Origin: Pseudomonadota bacterium
GTDB lineage: Bacteria; Pseudomonadota; Alphaproteobacteria; Acetobacterales; Acetobacteraceae
Direction: 5' to 3'
DNA: 43,005 nucleotides
NCBI GenBank assembly: GCA_018240635.1
Contig: JAFEFJ010000006.1
Span: 1-43,005 of the forward strand
The position numbers and the translations under genes were made by a program. Under the pieces are notes generated by a model that did no database searches, was not told the DNA's origin, and saw only the letters and a program-made list of their open reading frames with translations. Positions 16,939 through 25,854 of this stretch are shown one piece after another. Position 1 is the stretch's first letter; every line of letters starts with the position of its first letter.

Positions 16939-18426
16939 TCAGGCCTTGTCGAGCTTCCCGGTCAGCGACAGCGTGAAGTCCGCGCCCATGTACTTGAAGT
17001 GCGGCTGGACCATCATCGTCACCTTGTACCAGCCGGGATCGCCCTCCACGTCCGACACCTCGATGGAGGCGCGGCGCAGCGGCCGGCGGCTGCGCACATC
17101 GGCCGAAGGATTGTCCTGATCCGAAACGTACTGGCGTATCCAGTTGCCGAGCTCGGTCTGCAGCTCGCCGGCGGACTTCCAGCTGCCGATGTTCTCGCGC
17201 TGCAGCACCTTGATGTAGTGCGCCAGCCGGTTGACGATGAACAGGTACGGCAGCTGCGTGCCGAGCTTGTAGTTCAGCTCGGCGGCCTTGCCTTCGGGGT
17301 TGTTGCCGAAGAACTTGGGCTTTTGCGTCGAGTTGGCCGAGAAGAAGGCGGCGTTGTCGCTGCCTTTCCGCATGGTCAGCGCGATGAAGCCCTGATCGGC
17401 AAGCTCGAATTCGCGCCGGTCGGAAATCAGCGTCTCGGTCGGGATCTTGGTTTCGGTCTGCCCCATGCTCTCGAAATGATCGAGCGGCAGATCCTCCACC
17501 GCCCCGCCGCTCTGCGGCCCCACGATGTTGGGCGTCCAGCGGTATTTCGCGAAGCTGTCGTTCAGGCGCGACGCGAAGGCGAAGGCCGCGTTGCCCCAAA
17601 GGTAATTCGCCGTCTGGCCTTCCGGCTTCTCCTCGAAGTCGAACGCCTTCACCGGCACCGTCTCCTTTCCGTAGGGAAGGCGCAGCAGGAAGCGCGGCAT
17701 CGTCAGGCCGACATAGCGGCTGTCCTCGCTTTCGCGGAACGAGTTCCACTTCGCGTATTTCGGCCCCTCGAAGATCGCCTGGAGGTCCTTGAGGTTCGGC
17801 AGCTCCTCGTACTTGTCCACGCCGAAGAATTCGGGCGAGGCGGCGCCGATCACCGGGGCGTGCGCCATCGCGCCGACCGCGGCGCTGTACTGCAGCAGCT
17901 TCACGTCCTGCGGGCCGGGGCCGAATTCGTAGTTGCTGATCACGGCCGCGAAGGGCTGGCCGCCGAACTGGCCGTACTCGTCCACATAGACATGCTTGTA
18001 GAGGCCCGACCGCACCACCTCGGGCGAATCCTCGAAATCCGCCAGCAGGTCGTCCTTCGAGACGTTCAGCATCTCGATCTTGATGTTCTGGCGGAAATCG
18101 GTCCGGTCCACCAGGAACTTCAGGCTGCGCCACGCCGACTCCATTTTCTGGAAGTCTTCGTTGTGCACGATGGCGTTCAGCTGCGCGCTCATGGTCTGGT
18201 CGATCATGCCGATCATGCGGTCCACGGCGGCGCCCTGCACGCGCTCGCCCGCATGGGCCGGCTTGACCAGTTCGCTCAGGAAGGCGGCGATTCCCTTGCG
18301 CGCCTCCTCGTAGCCTTCGTCCTGCGGCGTTAGCTTGGTCTCGGCCAGAACCTGGTCGAGCAGCGAGACCTGCTGGGCCGGCGCTGCGCCGGCCGCTTCA
18401 GGCTGCGCGTTCGAATCCGACATCAT
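16939..18426 (-). CDS. tssC: T6SS sheath large subunit TssC (VipB)
   Basis: TssC with TssB forms the contractile sheath. Length is 495 residues, normal. Family blocks: [94 protein letters not shown] and [20 protein letters not shown]. Two ATG codons (18424-18426 and 18421-18423) are equally good starts. It lies 27 bases after tssB in the same operon. Confidence 0.97.
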   Translation of the reverse strand: MMSDSNAQPEAAGAAPAQQVSLLDQVLAETKLTPQDEGYEEARKGIAAFLSELVKPAHAGERVQGAAVDRMIGMIDQTMSAQLNAIVHNEDFQKMESAWRSLKFLVDRTDFRQNIKIEMLNVSKDDLLADFEDSPEVVRSGLYKHVYVDEYGQFGGQPFAAVISNYEFGPGPQDVKLLQYSAAVGAMAHAPVIGAASPEFFGVDKYEELPNLKDLQAIFEGPKYAKWNSFRESEDSRYVGLTMPRFLLRLPYGKETVPVKAFDFEEKPEGQTANYLWGNAAFAFASRLNDSFAKYRWTPNIVGPQSGGAVEDLPLDHFESMGQTETKIPTETLISDRREFELADQGFIALTMRKGSDNAAFFSANSTQKPKFFGNNPEGKAAELNYKLGTQLPYLFIVNRLAHYIKVLQRENIGSWKSAGELQTELGNWIRQYVSDQDNPSADVRSRRPLRRASIEVSDVEGDPGWYKVTMMVQPHFKYMGADFTLSLTGKLDKA

Positions 18427-18453
18427 CTTGGCCCTTTACGATGGAGGTTGGCG

Positions 18454-18948
18454 TTACGCCTTCGTATCCGCGCCGATTTCGCTCAGAACCTTGTTGCGCA
18501 GCTCCTCGTCGCCAAGGATGCGCTCGATCGCCTTGCGAAAGTTCGGCAGGTTGCCGAGCGGGCCCTTCAGCGCCACCAGCGCATTACGCAGTTCCAGGAG
18601 CTTGTTCAGTTCCGGCACCTGCCGCGCCACCTGCTCCGGCTCCAGATCCTTCAGGGTGTCCACCTTGAGCGAGACCTGCAGCTCCCCGGCATTCGGATCG
18701 GGGTCGAGCTCGTTCTTCACCCGCAGATCGAGGCGCAGGTTCTGGCCGCGCATCACGTCGGGGAAGTTGTCCTTGTTGATGTCCACGCGCTTGCGCTCGC
18801 CGAGCGGCGTCGAATCCTCGCGCAGCGTGAAGTCGCCGATGACAAGGACCTTGTGCGGCAGCTCCACTTCCTCCTTCGCATCGCCGGTGGCCGGCTTGTA
18901 GCGGATGTTCACCCGCTCCTTCGGCGCTACCGAAGCCTCTTGAGCCAT
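18454..18948 (-). CDS. tssB: T6SS sheath small subunit TssB (VipA)
   Basis: TssB pairs with TssC in the sheath and carries the helix recognised by ClpV. Length is 164 residues. Features: KERVNIRYKPATGDAKEEVE, LPHKVLVIGDFTLREDSTPL, ERKRVDINKDNFPDVMRGQN, then VKNELDPDPNAGELQVSLKV. A strong ribosome-binding site AAGGAGAG lies 5 bases before ATG 18948, stronger than those of its neighbours, as expected for an abundant sheath protein. It starts 30 bases after the tssA stop. Confidence 0.97.
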   Translation of the reverse strand: MAQEASVAPKERVNIRYKPATGDAKEEVELPHKVLVIGDFTLREDSTPLGERKRVDINKDNFPDVMRGQNLRLDLRVKNELDPDPNAGELQVSLKVDTLKDLEPEQVARQVPELNKLLELRNALVALKGPLGNLPNFRKAIERILGDEELRNKVLSEIGADTKA

Positions 18949-18978
18949 GTCGCCTCTCCTTGCTGATGGGAATTGTGG

Positions 18979-20604
18979 TCAGGCATTCCGGCCGCCCGCC
19001 AGCCGCGCGGCCGCGACCGGATCGGTTCGCGCCAGCCGGGCGAAGGCCGCGGACGCGAGCGCGGCGCGCCCGTCGTCCGGCGCGAGCCCCGCGTCCTCTC
19101 CGCCGAAGGTCGTTCCTGTCAGGGACCGATGCAACATCTGTGCGGCCCGCGCTGCGATGGCGGGCTCCCAGCTCTCCAGCCCGTGCGCGTCCACCAGCCG
19201 GTCCAGATCGCGCAGCAGCGGCACCGCGACCTCGCCGATGCCGCTCTCCAGGCACAGCGTGGCCTGGGCGAGCCGCCACATGAAGCGGTCCCGCAGGCTC
19301 GCCGCCGCGGCGCCGCCGGCCGCGAGCGCCTGCAGCGCCGCCTCCGTCTCGCCCTGCGCGACCTGGCTCCGCGCCGCCTGGAGCGCCGGCTCCCACAGCG
19401 CCGCGCCGGCAGCGGCATCGTCCGTTGCGCGGGCCGCGTCGCCCAGCACGATGCCGTCGATCCACCCCCGCGTGGCCGCGTCGGCGAAGGGCGTGCCGTC
19501 CGAGAAGCTCAGCGCCTCGATCCCCGGCAGGCGGCGCAGCATGGCCTGCACGCCCTGCACCACCGCCTGGCCGCACGCCGCGAAGCGGGGGCCCATCGCC
19601 GCCAGCGCGGCAGCCGACAGCCGCTGTCCGTCCAGCCAGAAAAGACCGGAGCCGGAACAGTAGCTTTCCAGCGCCAGCACCAGGTCGGGCAGGTTGCCGG
19701 CCTTGGACAGCGCGTCGAACTCGACGCGGCGGATTTCCGGCGGCGGCATCAGCTCGGTGCGGCCGTCGCGCGCCGGCGGCAGGTCGGTGATCTGCAGCCA
19801 TGTGATGGCGCGCAGCATCCGGTAGGCGCGGGCCTCGCCGGCATCGGCCTGCAACGCCTCCAGCGCCGCGGTGCGCACCGCTTCGCGCATCGAGCCGAAC
19901 AGCGCCTCGGCGTCGGCGCCGGCGATGGCCGGCATGGCCGCCAGCGCCGCCGCGGCGGGTCCCGCCGCCGGCGCTCCGGCGGATACGGCCGCCACGGCCG
20001 CCACGGGCGGGGGCGCCGCCGCGGCAGTCTCGTGCGCCGCCTGCGCAGCTTCGGCCTGGCGCTGCTCCTCCGCCAGCGCGCGCAGCCGCCGCACCAGATC
20101 CCCCAAGGCAGGCGGCTCGGCCAGCTTGTCCGCAAGGGCGCGGTCCAGCGCCTCGATGTCCTCGAACGCCGCGACCGCCGCCGGGCCGGCGGACGGGTCG
20201 GGCAAAGCCGCCGGAACGGCCGGGGCGGAATTGGCGGCGAGCCATTCCAGCGCGCCGCTCCGCGCACGGGGCCGGACCGGGAACACCTGCTCCCACGCCT
20301 GCTCGACGAGGCCGCGCAGGATCGCAAGCCCGGCGGCGAGTCCTCCCAGGCCCTCCGTCCGGCCCAGCGCCACCGCAAGCCACGCCGCCACCGTCAGGTC
20401 CTTGGCGCGGGTCGCCAGGATCGCCTGGGCATCCCGCGCCACGTCGGCCCAGCGGACCCCCGCCGGACCGGCGCGCTCCAGCTTGCCGATCTCCCCCGCC
20501 ACCGCTTCGAATTCCGGATCGTAACGGAACGTGGCCGGATCGGGCGCGCCGTCGGGCAACGGCGCCAGGGCGGCGGCGACGCGCGGATCGTCTAGGCGGG
20601 GCAT
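18979..20604 (-). CDS. tssA: T6SS assembly cap protein TssA (ImpA domain)
   Basis: TssA primes and caps tube-sheath polymerisation. The 541-residue protein begins MPRLDDPRVAAALAPLP and has the ImpA N-terminal signature PATFRYDPEFEAVAGEIGKL at about 24-43. A long Ala/Pro-rich linker (about 195-235) precedes the C-terminal VasJ/VasL-type helical domain (ARAYRMLRAITWLQITDLPP, ALESYCSGSGLFWLDGQRLS). The long C-terminal part distinguishes it from the shortest TssA forms. ATG 20604 overlaps the kinase gene stop by 13 bases, and the frame upstream has no similarity, so this start is preferred. tssB follows after 30 bases. Confidence 0.93.
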   Translation of the reverse strand: MPRLDDPRVAAALAPLPDGAPDPATFRYDPEFEAVAGEIGKLERAGPAGVRWADVARDAQAILATRAKDLTVAAWLAVALGRTEGLGGLAAGLAILRGLVEQAWEQVFPVRPRARSGALEWLAANSAPAVPAALPDPSAGPAAVAAFEDIEALDRALADKLAEPPALGDLVRRLRALAEEQRQAEAAQAAHETAAAAPPPVAAVAAVSAGAPAAGPAAAALAAMPAIAGADAEALFGSMREAVRTAALEALQADAGEARAYRMLRAITWLQITDLPPARDGRTELMPPPEIRRVEFDALSKAGNLPDLVLALESYCSGSGLFWLDGQRLSAAALAAMGPRFAACGQAVVQGVQAMLRRLPGIEALSFSDGTPFADAATRGWIDGIVLGDAARATDDAAAGAALWEPALQAARSQVAQGETEAALQALAAGGAAAASLRDRFMWRLAQATLCLESGIGEVAVPLLRDLDRLVDAHGLESWEPAIAARAAQMLHRSLTGTTFGGEDAGLAPDDGRAALASAAFARLARTDPVAAARLAGGRNA

Positions 20605-21440
20605 CGCGCGCGCCTCCGCGTCGGAAGGGGCCAGCGCGGCAAGGACAAGACCCGGCCGAGGCCCAGCGCCTCCGGCACCGCGCGGGCGTCGGCCGGGCGC
20701 TCCGAGGCATCCCAGGCCAGGCACGCCCGCAACGCCTCCCATCCGCGCGCGGCGATCGCGGCGGGCGGCGGCGGGATTTCTCCGGGCTGCACGCCGCGCC
20801 GGGCGAAGGGATGGCGTCCGGCGATCAGTTCGTAGGCGACGACGGCCAGCGCATAGACGTCGTCGCGCGGATCGGCTGCGGCGCCGCGCAGTTGCCCGGG
20901 CGCCGCGTAGGCGGTGGTGACGATCCGCGCGGCCCCCGCCGGCAGCACCGATCCGGCCGGCCGCGCGGTGGCGAAATCGACCAGCAGCGGCATCCCGTCC
21001 GTGCCGCACACGAGGTTCGCCGGCTTCACGTCGCCATGCACCGAGCCCCGGCCATGCAGCCAGGCCAGCGCATCGGCGGTGCTGCGCAGCAGCCGCGCGG
21101 CGCGCTCGGGCGCCAGCGCCTCGCCCGTGCGGCACGCCCCGCGCAGGTCGGGACCCGGCAGGTATTGCAGCGCCAGCACGGGCAGACCGTCCAGCGTTCC
21201 CACGCCGCGAAGCCGCACGATGCCGGGATGCGCGCATGCGCCGAGCACCGCCGCCTCGGTCTCTGCGGCGGCGCGCCACAGCGCCCGGTCGGCGCCCGGA
21301 AGCGGCAGCTTCAGCGCGACCATCTCGCCGGTCGCCAGATCGGTCGCCCGATGCAGCGCCGCGCGCCCCCGTCCGATCTCGGGCCCCAGGCGCCAGCGGC
21401 CGTCAACGATCGTGCCCGCGTGGTCAGAGCCGGGGAACAC
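20592..21440 (-). CDS. T6SS-linked Ser/Thr protein kinase, atypical motifs
   Basis: The protein, 282 residues from GTG 21440 (VFPGSDHAGTIVDGRWRLGP), is a small soluble Hanks-type kinase without a membrane segment. It has a glycine loop GPEIGRGRAALHRATD, the ATP-binding lysine K44 in VALKLP, catalytic loop SVHGDVKPANL (D137, K139, N142) and metal-binding D155 in VDFATAR. HGD replaces HRD, DFA replaces DFG and YAAPGQ replaces YAAPEQ, so it is atypical, but core catalytic residues remain. In P. aeruginosa PpkA-type kinases phosphorylate the FHA protein to switch on the T6SS; tagH in this operon is a candidate substrate. No phosphatase gene (PppA) is visible here. It overlaps the tssM stop by 17 bases and tssA by 13. 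The exact start is uncertain. Confidence 0.85.
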   Translation of the reverse strand: MFPGSDHAGTIVDGRWRLGPEIGRGRAALHRATDLATGEMVALKLPLPGADRALWRAAAETEAAVLGACAHPGIVRLRGVGTLDGLPVLALQYLPGPDLRGACRTGEALAPERAARLLRSTADALAWLHGRGSVHGDVKPANLVCGTDGMPLLVDFATARPAGSVLPAGAARIVTTAYAAPGQLRGAAADPRDDVYALAVVAYELIAGRHPFARRGVQPGEIPPPPAAIAARGWEALRACLAWDASERPADARAVPEALGLGRVLSLPRWPLPTRRRARCPA

Positions 21441-24400
21441 AGCGGAACTCCATGAAATCGTCGGTCGCGAACGGGTTGACCACGCTGCTTGCCCGCAGGC
21501 CGAACGAGGCCTGATAGCCGGACAGGTTGAAGGAATACAGCAGCGGCGTGTTGCCGCCGGGCGTGCTGCGCTGGGCTTGGCCAAGCAGCCGGAAGATTGC
21601 CCAGGGTCCGGTGGCGTGCAGCTCCGGCGTCTGACCATCCACCGCTGTCAGCACCAGGGATGCAGCGCCGGCAGTGTTCACCGGGGGCCATTGGAACTGC
21701 GTCATCCTTGGCGGCTGGTGGCGGTAGTCGAGCCGGGTCTGATCGACGCTGAGCACCGCGGAAACAGCGCGCGGATCGAGGTAGGCCGGCACCATCGCGA
21801 AATCGAGCTGCGGATTGCCGGCGGCGCCGAAGAACAGGTCGCGTATCCGGCGTGCGCGGTTGATCTGGTCCATCGCCTGCGCCGAAAGGCCGAGCGAGAG
21901 TCCGTTCTGCGCCGACAGCGTCAGCGTGCCGCTGGGGCCGGGGGTGGTGAACGGCGCCAGGTCGTTGTTGATGAAACTGTCGATGACGCCGTTGCGGCCG
22001 AAGAAGTTCGAGAAGTCTTGCAGCGTGACATCGACGCCGGCGGCATCGGCGCCGCCGAACGGGTAGCGCCGGCCGATCGAATTCTCGCAGACCGGCGCTA
22101 CGGACCGCGCCCATGTCGCCTGGATCTGCTCGCGCGTCATCCGCAGCAGGACCGACCACGTGCTTTGGTAAAGGGCACGGAAGATGCCGTCGATCGGACG
22201 CGGGAGCGTCGCCGCCTGCACCCGCAGCCCGATCAGCGGATCGGCTCCCTGGCCGGAGATCACCTTGGCCGCGGCCTGCTGGGCGGCGAGCCCCGGGTCC
22301 TGCGCCGAGGCGATCCCCGAGATCACGCCATACGCGGCGACGAGCGTGTCCTGCACCCGCAGCACCGGGGGCTGCCCGCCCGACGATGAGGCCGACACAA
22401 GGGCCTGCAACGGCAGGAACGGCTTGCGGATCGCATCGCCCGGCCAGGCGGCCGCGCCGAATGCGCCCGATCCCGCGCTCAGCTTCGAGGCGGCGGCCTG
22501 CACGGCTTGCTCGACGACGGTGCCTCCTTCCTTGCCCGCCGCGGCGGCGGCCTTGTCCGCCACGGTCGGGGGCGCGGTCGGAACGCCGAGGTCGGTCTGC
22601 GTCTTCACCAGCTGGATGAACTGAACCAGGGGCGAGTCCGGGCCCGACAAGGTTTGCAGGCCGCTCGTCAAGCTCGGCATGTCCGGCAGCGCCTGCAGCG
22701 AAAGCTGCGACAGCACCGCCTGCCACTGCTTGACGTAATCATTGACGTAGAGGTCGGAGACCTGCTGCAGCACCGCGCCCGCGACCGCCGGATCGGTGTC
22801 GCCGTCCGGGCCCATGACCCAGTCGTTCGCATCCAGGACGCGAACCAGTTCGGGCGCGCGCTTGATGAAGATCCGATAGAAGCCGTCGCGTGTCGTAAGC
22901 GCCGGCACCGTCACCGGCAAACCGGCCTGCGAGCGCAGCATCAGCAATTGCGCCGCAGCCGGTCCCAGCGAGCCCACGACGTCGAGCGGCTGCGCGACGT
23001 CGCCGCGAAGAGCCTCCTGCTTGAGCCGCGCGTAGATCAGATCGGCGTCGGGGCTTTGCCGGAGGCGGCTTCGCACCTCCGACACCAGCGCGCCGTCGAG
23101 CGCGACCGGCGCGGGGAGAAGGGACAGCAACGTCTGCAGATGCTCGGTGGCGGCATTGCGCCGGTCCGGAGCGAGCGCGAAGTTCGAGTCGATCCACTGG
23201 TTGGCCCATGCCGCCACGGGACCGCGCGCATAATGCGCCGGATCGCCCAGCATCAGATAGACCGTCAGAAGCGGGCGCAGCGTTCCAGCGCCGGCGCCGC
23301 TTTCAGCGGCACGGCGCAGTTGCCCCGCGAGGTCCCGCTGCAGAAGCGGCAGCAGCCGCGACAGCAGCAGCGTCCGATAGCTTTCGGTCGCCGCCGCGCG
23401 CGCGGCCTCGATATTCAGCGGGCTGAGTCCCAGATCGCGCGCCAGGGAATCGCGGACGCCCGCGAGGCGCGCCGTGGCCCGTGCCTGATCGAGCAGCGGC
23501 AAGACCGCCGCCAGGCCGCCGTTCGGATCGGCGTTGGCCAGCAGGGTCTTCTCGACGGCCGCGCTGTCGCGCATGCGTCCGAGCAGAGCCTGCCGGCTTT
23601 GATAGTCCCGAATCCAGATCCAGCCGGTGATCAGCAGGGTGAGGATGCACAAAGCGTAGGCGCCGAGGAAAACCGCGGCGATGCGCCGCTCGGCGCGCGG
23701 ATTCCGGCCAACAAGCCCAGCCTGCGGAAATATCACGTCGCGGAAAAGGCCGTGAACGAAGAAGCAGGGATCGCCTTCCGCCCGCACCGGATCGCGTACC
23801 GGCGTACCGGCGACCCGCAGCCCCAGCGGGACGGCGAAGCGCGCCTCCCAGGCATCGTGCACAGGCGCGGGTTCGACATCCGAGCCGGCCGCGGTGAGGA
23901 AGACGCCGCGCAGCAGCATCTGCTGGTCGAAGCGTCCGGCCGCGGACAGGGCACCGGCAAATCCGGCGGCTTCCTCGCCGACGGCGGCAAGTTGCTCCGG
24001 CAACGCCATCATGCGCGCGCGCCGCGCCACGTCGCGCTCCGCAGCGGCCTGGAACGGCAGCAGCCGGGTCAGCGCCGCGAGGTTCGCGGCCAGCAGGCGG
24101 CGCAACTGTTGTTCCAGCGGCGCGCCTCTCGCGAGGCGGTCGCGCGCCGGTTGCACCGGCAGGACCACCCCCATCGGGCGTGCGCGCGCCTCGGCATCCA
24201 GCCCGGCGAAGGCGTCGGTGAATCCGGTAAGCCGGTCGCATTGGGTGACGACGACATAGACCTGCAAGCGCACCGAAAGCAGGCGCATCGCCTCCAGCAG
24301 GCGCGCCCGGATCAGCGCCGCGAGGCGCGGCCCCTGGCCGTCCAGCAGCGCGCTGGCCGGAACCGCAACGAGCACGCCATCCAGCGGCCGGCGCGGGCGG

Positions 24401-25020
24401 TAGCGGGCGAGAAACGACATCGTGCCCCGCCAGGCGTCGCGCGGCGCTCCGTCGCCGCTGCCGGCCGCGTCGTCGTCCTCGATCGGCGCGCTGATCAGCA
24501 GCGCCTCGTCGGTGAACCACCAGCGCGTGCCGTGCCCCTGCATCGGGATGCCGCGCCGGCCGAGCTGCCCCTCCAGCGGCATGGCGAGATGCGAATGCGC
24601 GACGAGCGACGATTTGCCCGCCTGACCGGGACCGATCAGAAGGTACCAGGGAAGCGCATAGGCGAAGTCCGAATCGAGGCCCCGGCCGATGCGCTGGCGG
24701 CGCAGGACGTCGAACGCCTCGCCGAGTTGTTCCCGGAGGTCCTCGAAACCGTCGCCAGCGTGTGGGGCGTCCCGCCCGGCCTGCTGCAATCCATTGAGCA
24801 GGCGGGCGTTCGCGCGCCGCCGAAACCAGAACAGCAGCGCCTCGCTGCCCAGCCAAAGCGCCAGGATCCCGGCAATTCCCAGCAACCGCCGCTGCAACGA
24901 GGCCATGACCGGGCCGAACAGCCAGGTTCCGAACAGGCCGACCAGGATGCATGCGGCGACGACGCCAAGGATCACGGCGGCGCGCCGCGGAGCCAGAAGC
25001 GCGCGCAGGAACTCCTTCAT
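21424..25020 (-). CDS. tssM: T6SS inner-membrane protein TssM (IcmF)
   Basis: TssM spans the inner membrane and periplasm, linking TssL to the lipoprotein TssJ. Length is 1198 residues, normal. TM1 (AAVILGVVAACILVGLFG, near residue 15-35) and TM2 (GILALWLGSEALLFWF, near 45-65) precede the cytosolic NTPase domain with Walker A IGPGQAGKSSL near 132-142. TM3 (VFLGAYALCILTLLITGWIW) is near 435-460. The large periplasmic part ends with the TssM C-terminal domain (FSFNLSGYQASFGL-like region). Because Walker A is intact, ATP or GTP binding is plausible. ATG 25020 overlaps the tssL stop as ATGA; the longer upstream frame is a shadow of tssL. Confidence 0.97.
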   Translation of the reverse strand: MKEFLRALLAPRRAAVILGVVAACILVGLFGTWLFGPVMASLQRRLLGIAGILALWLGSEALLFWFRRRANARLLNGLQQAGRDAPHAGDGFEDLREQLGEAFDVLRRQRIGRGLDSDFAYALPWYLLIGPGQAGKSSLVAHSHLAMPLEGQLGRRGIPMQGHGTRWWFTDEALLISAPIEDDDAAGSGDGAPRDAWRGTMSFLARYRPRRPLDGVLVAVPASALLDGQGPRLAALIRARLLEAMRLLSVRLQVYVVVTQCDRLTGFTDAFAGLDAEARARPMGVVLPVQPARDRLARGAPLEQQLRRLLAANLAALTRLLPFQAAAERDVARRARMMALPEQLAAVGEEAAGFAGALSAAGRFDQQMLLRGVFLTAAGSDVEPAPVHDAWEARFAVPLGLRVAGTPVRDPVRAEGDPCFFVHGLFRDVIFPQAGLVGRNPRAERRIAAVFLGAYALCILTLLITGWIWIRDYQSRQALLGRMRDSAAVEKTLLANADPNGGLAAVLPLLDQARATARLAGVRDSLARDLGLSPLNIEAARAAATESYRTLLLSRLLPLLQRDLAGQLRRAAESGAGAGTLRPLLTVYLMLGDPAHYARGPVAAWANQWIDSNFALAPDRRNAATEHLQTLLSLLPAPVALDGALVSEVRSRLRQSPDADLIYARLKQEALRGDVAQPLDVVGSLGPAAAQLLMLRSQAGLPVTVPALTTRDGFYRIFIKRAPELVRVLDANDWVMGPDGDTDPAVAGAVLQQVSDLYVNDYVKQWQAVLSQLSLQALPDMPSLTSGLQTLSGPDSPLVQFIQLVKTQTDLGVPTAPPTVADKAAAAAGKEGGTVVEQAVQAAASKLSAGSGAFGAAAWPGDAIRKPFLPLQALVSASSSGGQPPVLRVQDTLVAAYGVISGIASAQDPGLAAQQAAAKVISGQGADPLIGLRVQAATLPRPIDGIFRALYQSTWSVLLRMTREQIQATWARSVAPVCENSIGRRYPFGGADAAGVDVTLQDFSNFFGRNGVIDSFINNDLAPFTTPGPSGTLTLSAQNGLSLGLSAQAMDQINRARRIRDLFFGAAGNPQLDFAMVPAYLDPRAVSAVLSVDQTRLDYRHQPPRMTQFQWPPVNTAGAASLVLTAVDGQTPELHATGPWAIFRLLGQAQRSTPGGNTPLLYSFNLSGYQASFGLRASSVVNPFATDDFMEFRCVPRL

Positions 25021-25853
25021 CGTCCGTTCGGTCTCACGGGAGCGGAAATCTCCCGGATCGCCGCCGCGACGGATTCGGCGCTGTTCCGGACCCTGTAATC
25101 GAGCCAGGCGAACAACGCGCTGGACAGCAGAAGGCATACGACGGCGACGGACCAGATGGGCACGTAGCGCACCAGCCGTCCGCGTGGGGCGCGCGCAGGC
25201 GGCCGGGTGCCTTCGGCGGGAAAAACGGGCCGGCTGCCGATGCGGGGGCGCAACGCCTCGAAAATCCTGCCGCGCAACGCATCGGCCTTCGCGGTCCCGT
25301 CGCGTTCGCGGCGAAACCGCCCCTGGAACCCGAGCACCAGCACCAGGTGAAACAATTCCAGAAGATCGCCGAAACGGTCCGGCTCCGCGAGCGCGCGGTC
25401 CGCCAGCGCGAAGACCCTTTCGCCGCCCCAGGTTTCGTTGTGCAGGATGCTGAGCAGCGAGCCGCGCGACCACACCGCCGCGGCGGCCGGATCGGCCTGG
25501 CCGACGGCCTCGTCGATCGCGGTGCAAAGAATGTAGCTGCTCGCCGAGACGATCCGCGTCTCCACCCCGTCCGCCGGCGCCACGCGCTCGAAGGCGCGCA
25601 GAAGGTTGAGCGACTCGGCCTTGAGCCGCTCCGGGTCGGCGGGCGTCGCGCCGGCGGCGATGCGGGTCAGCAACGCCAGGGCCGGCCAGGCGAGCCGCAC
25701 CAGCTGCCCGGCGCCGGGCGGCGCCGGCGGCGGCTCGACGGACCGCGGGAGCCCTTCGGCGGGCATTTCCGGGAGCGGGCGCGTCGCATCCGCCTCGTCG
25801 TCTTCCCCGGGCCGTTCGTCGAACAGAGGCAGAGGTCGGTCGCCGTCCGCCAT
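25017..25853 (-). CDS. tssL: T6SS inner-membrane protein TssL (DotU family)
   Basis: TssL anchors the baseplate to the membrane complex. I chose ATG 25853 (MADGDRPLPLFDERP), giving 278 residues. After an acidic, proline-rich leader the DotU domain is recognised from ASSYILCTAIDEAV, SLLSILHNETWGGERVF and LFHLVLVLGFQGRFR. One C-terminal TM segment follows (YVPIWSVAVVCLLLSSALFA, about 229-250). Only a short tail follows it, with no OmpA/peptidoglycan-binding domain, so wall anchoring must come from elsewhere. The stop overlaps tssM by ATGA, and the tssK stop lies 2 bases before the start. Confidence 0.95.
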   Translation of the reverse strand: MADGDRPLPLFDERPGEDDEADATRPLPEMPAEGLPRSVEPPPAPPGAGQLVRLAWPALALLTRIAAGATPADPERLKAESLNLLRAFERVAPADGVETRIVSASSYILCTAIDEAVGQADPAAAAVWSRGSLLSILHNETWGGERVFALADRALAEPDRFGDLLELFHLVLVLGFQGRFRRERDGTAKADALRGRIFEALRPRIGSRPVFPAEGTRPPARAPRGRLVRYVPIWSVAVVCLLLSSALFAWLDYRVRNSAESVAAAIREISAPVRPNGR

Positions 25854-25854
25854 C

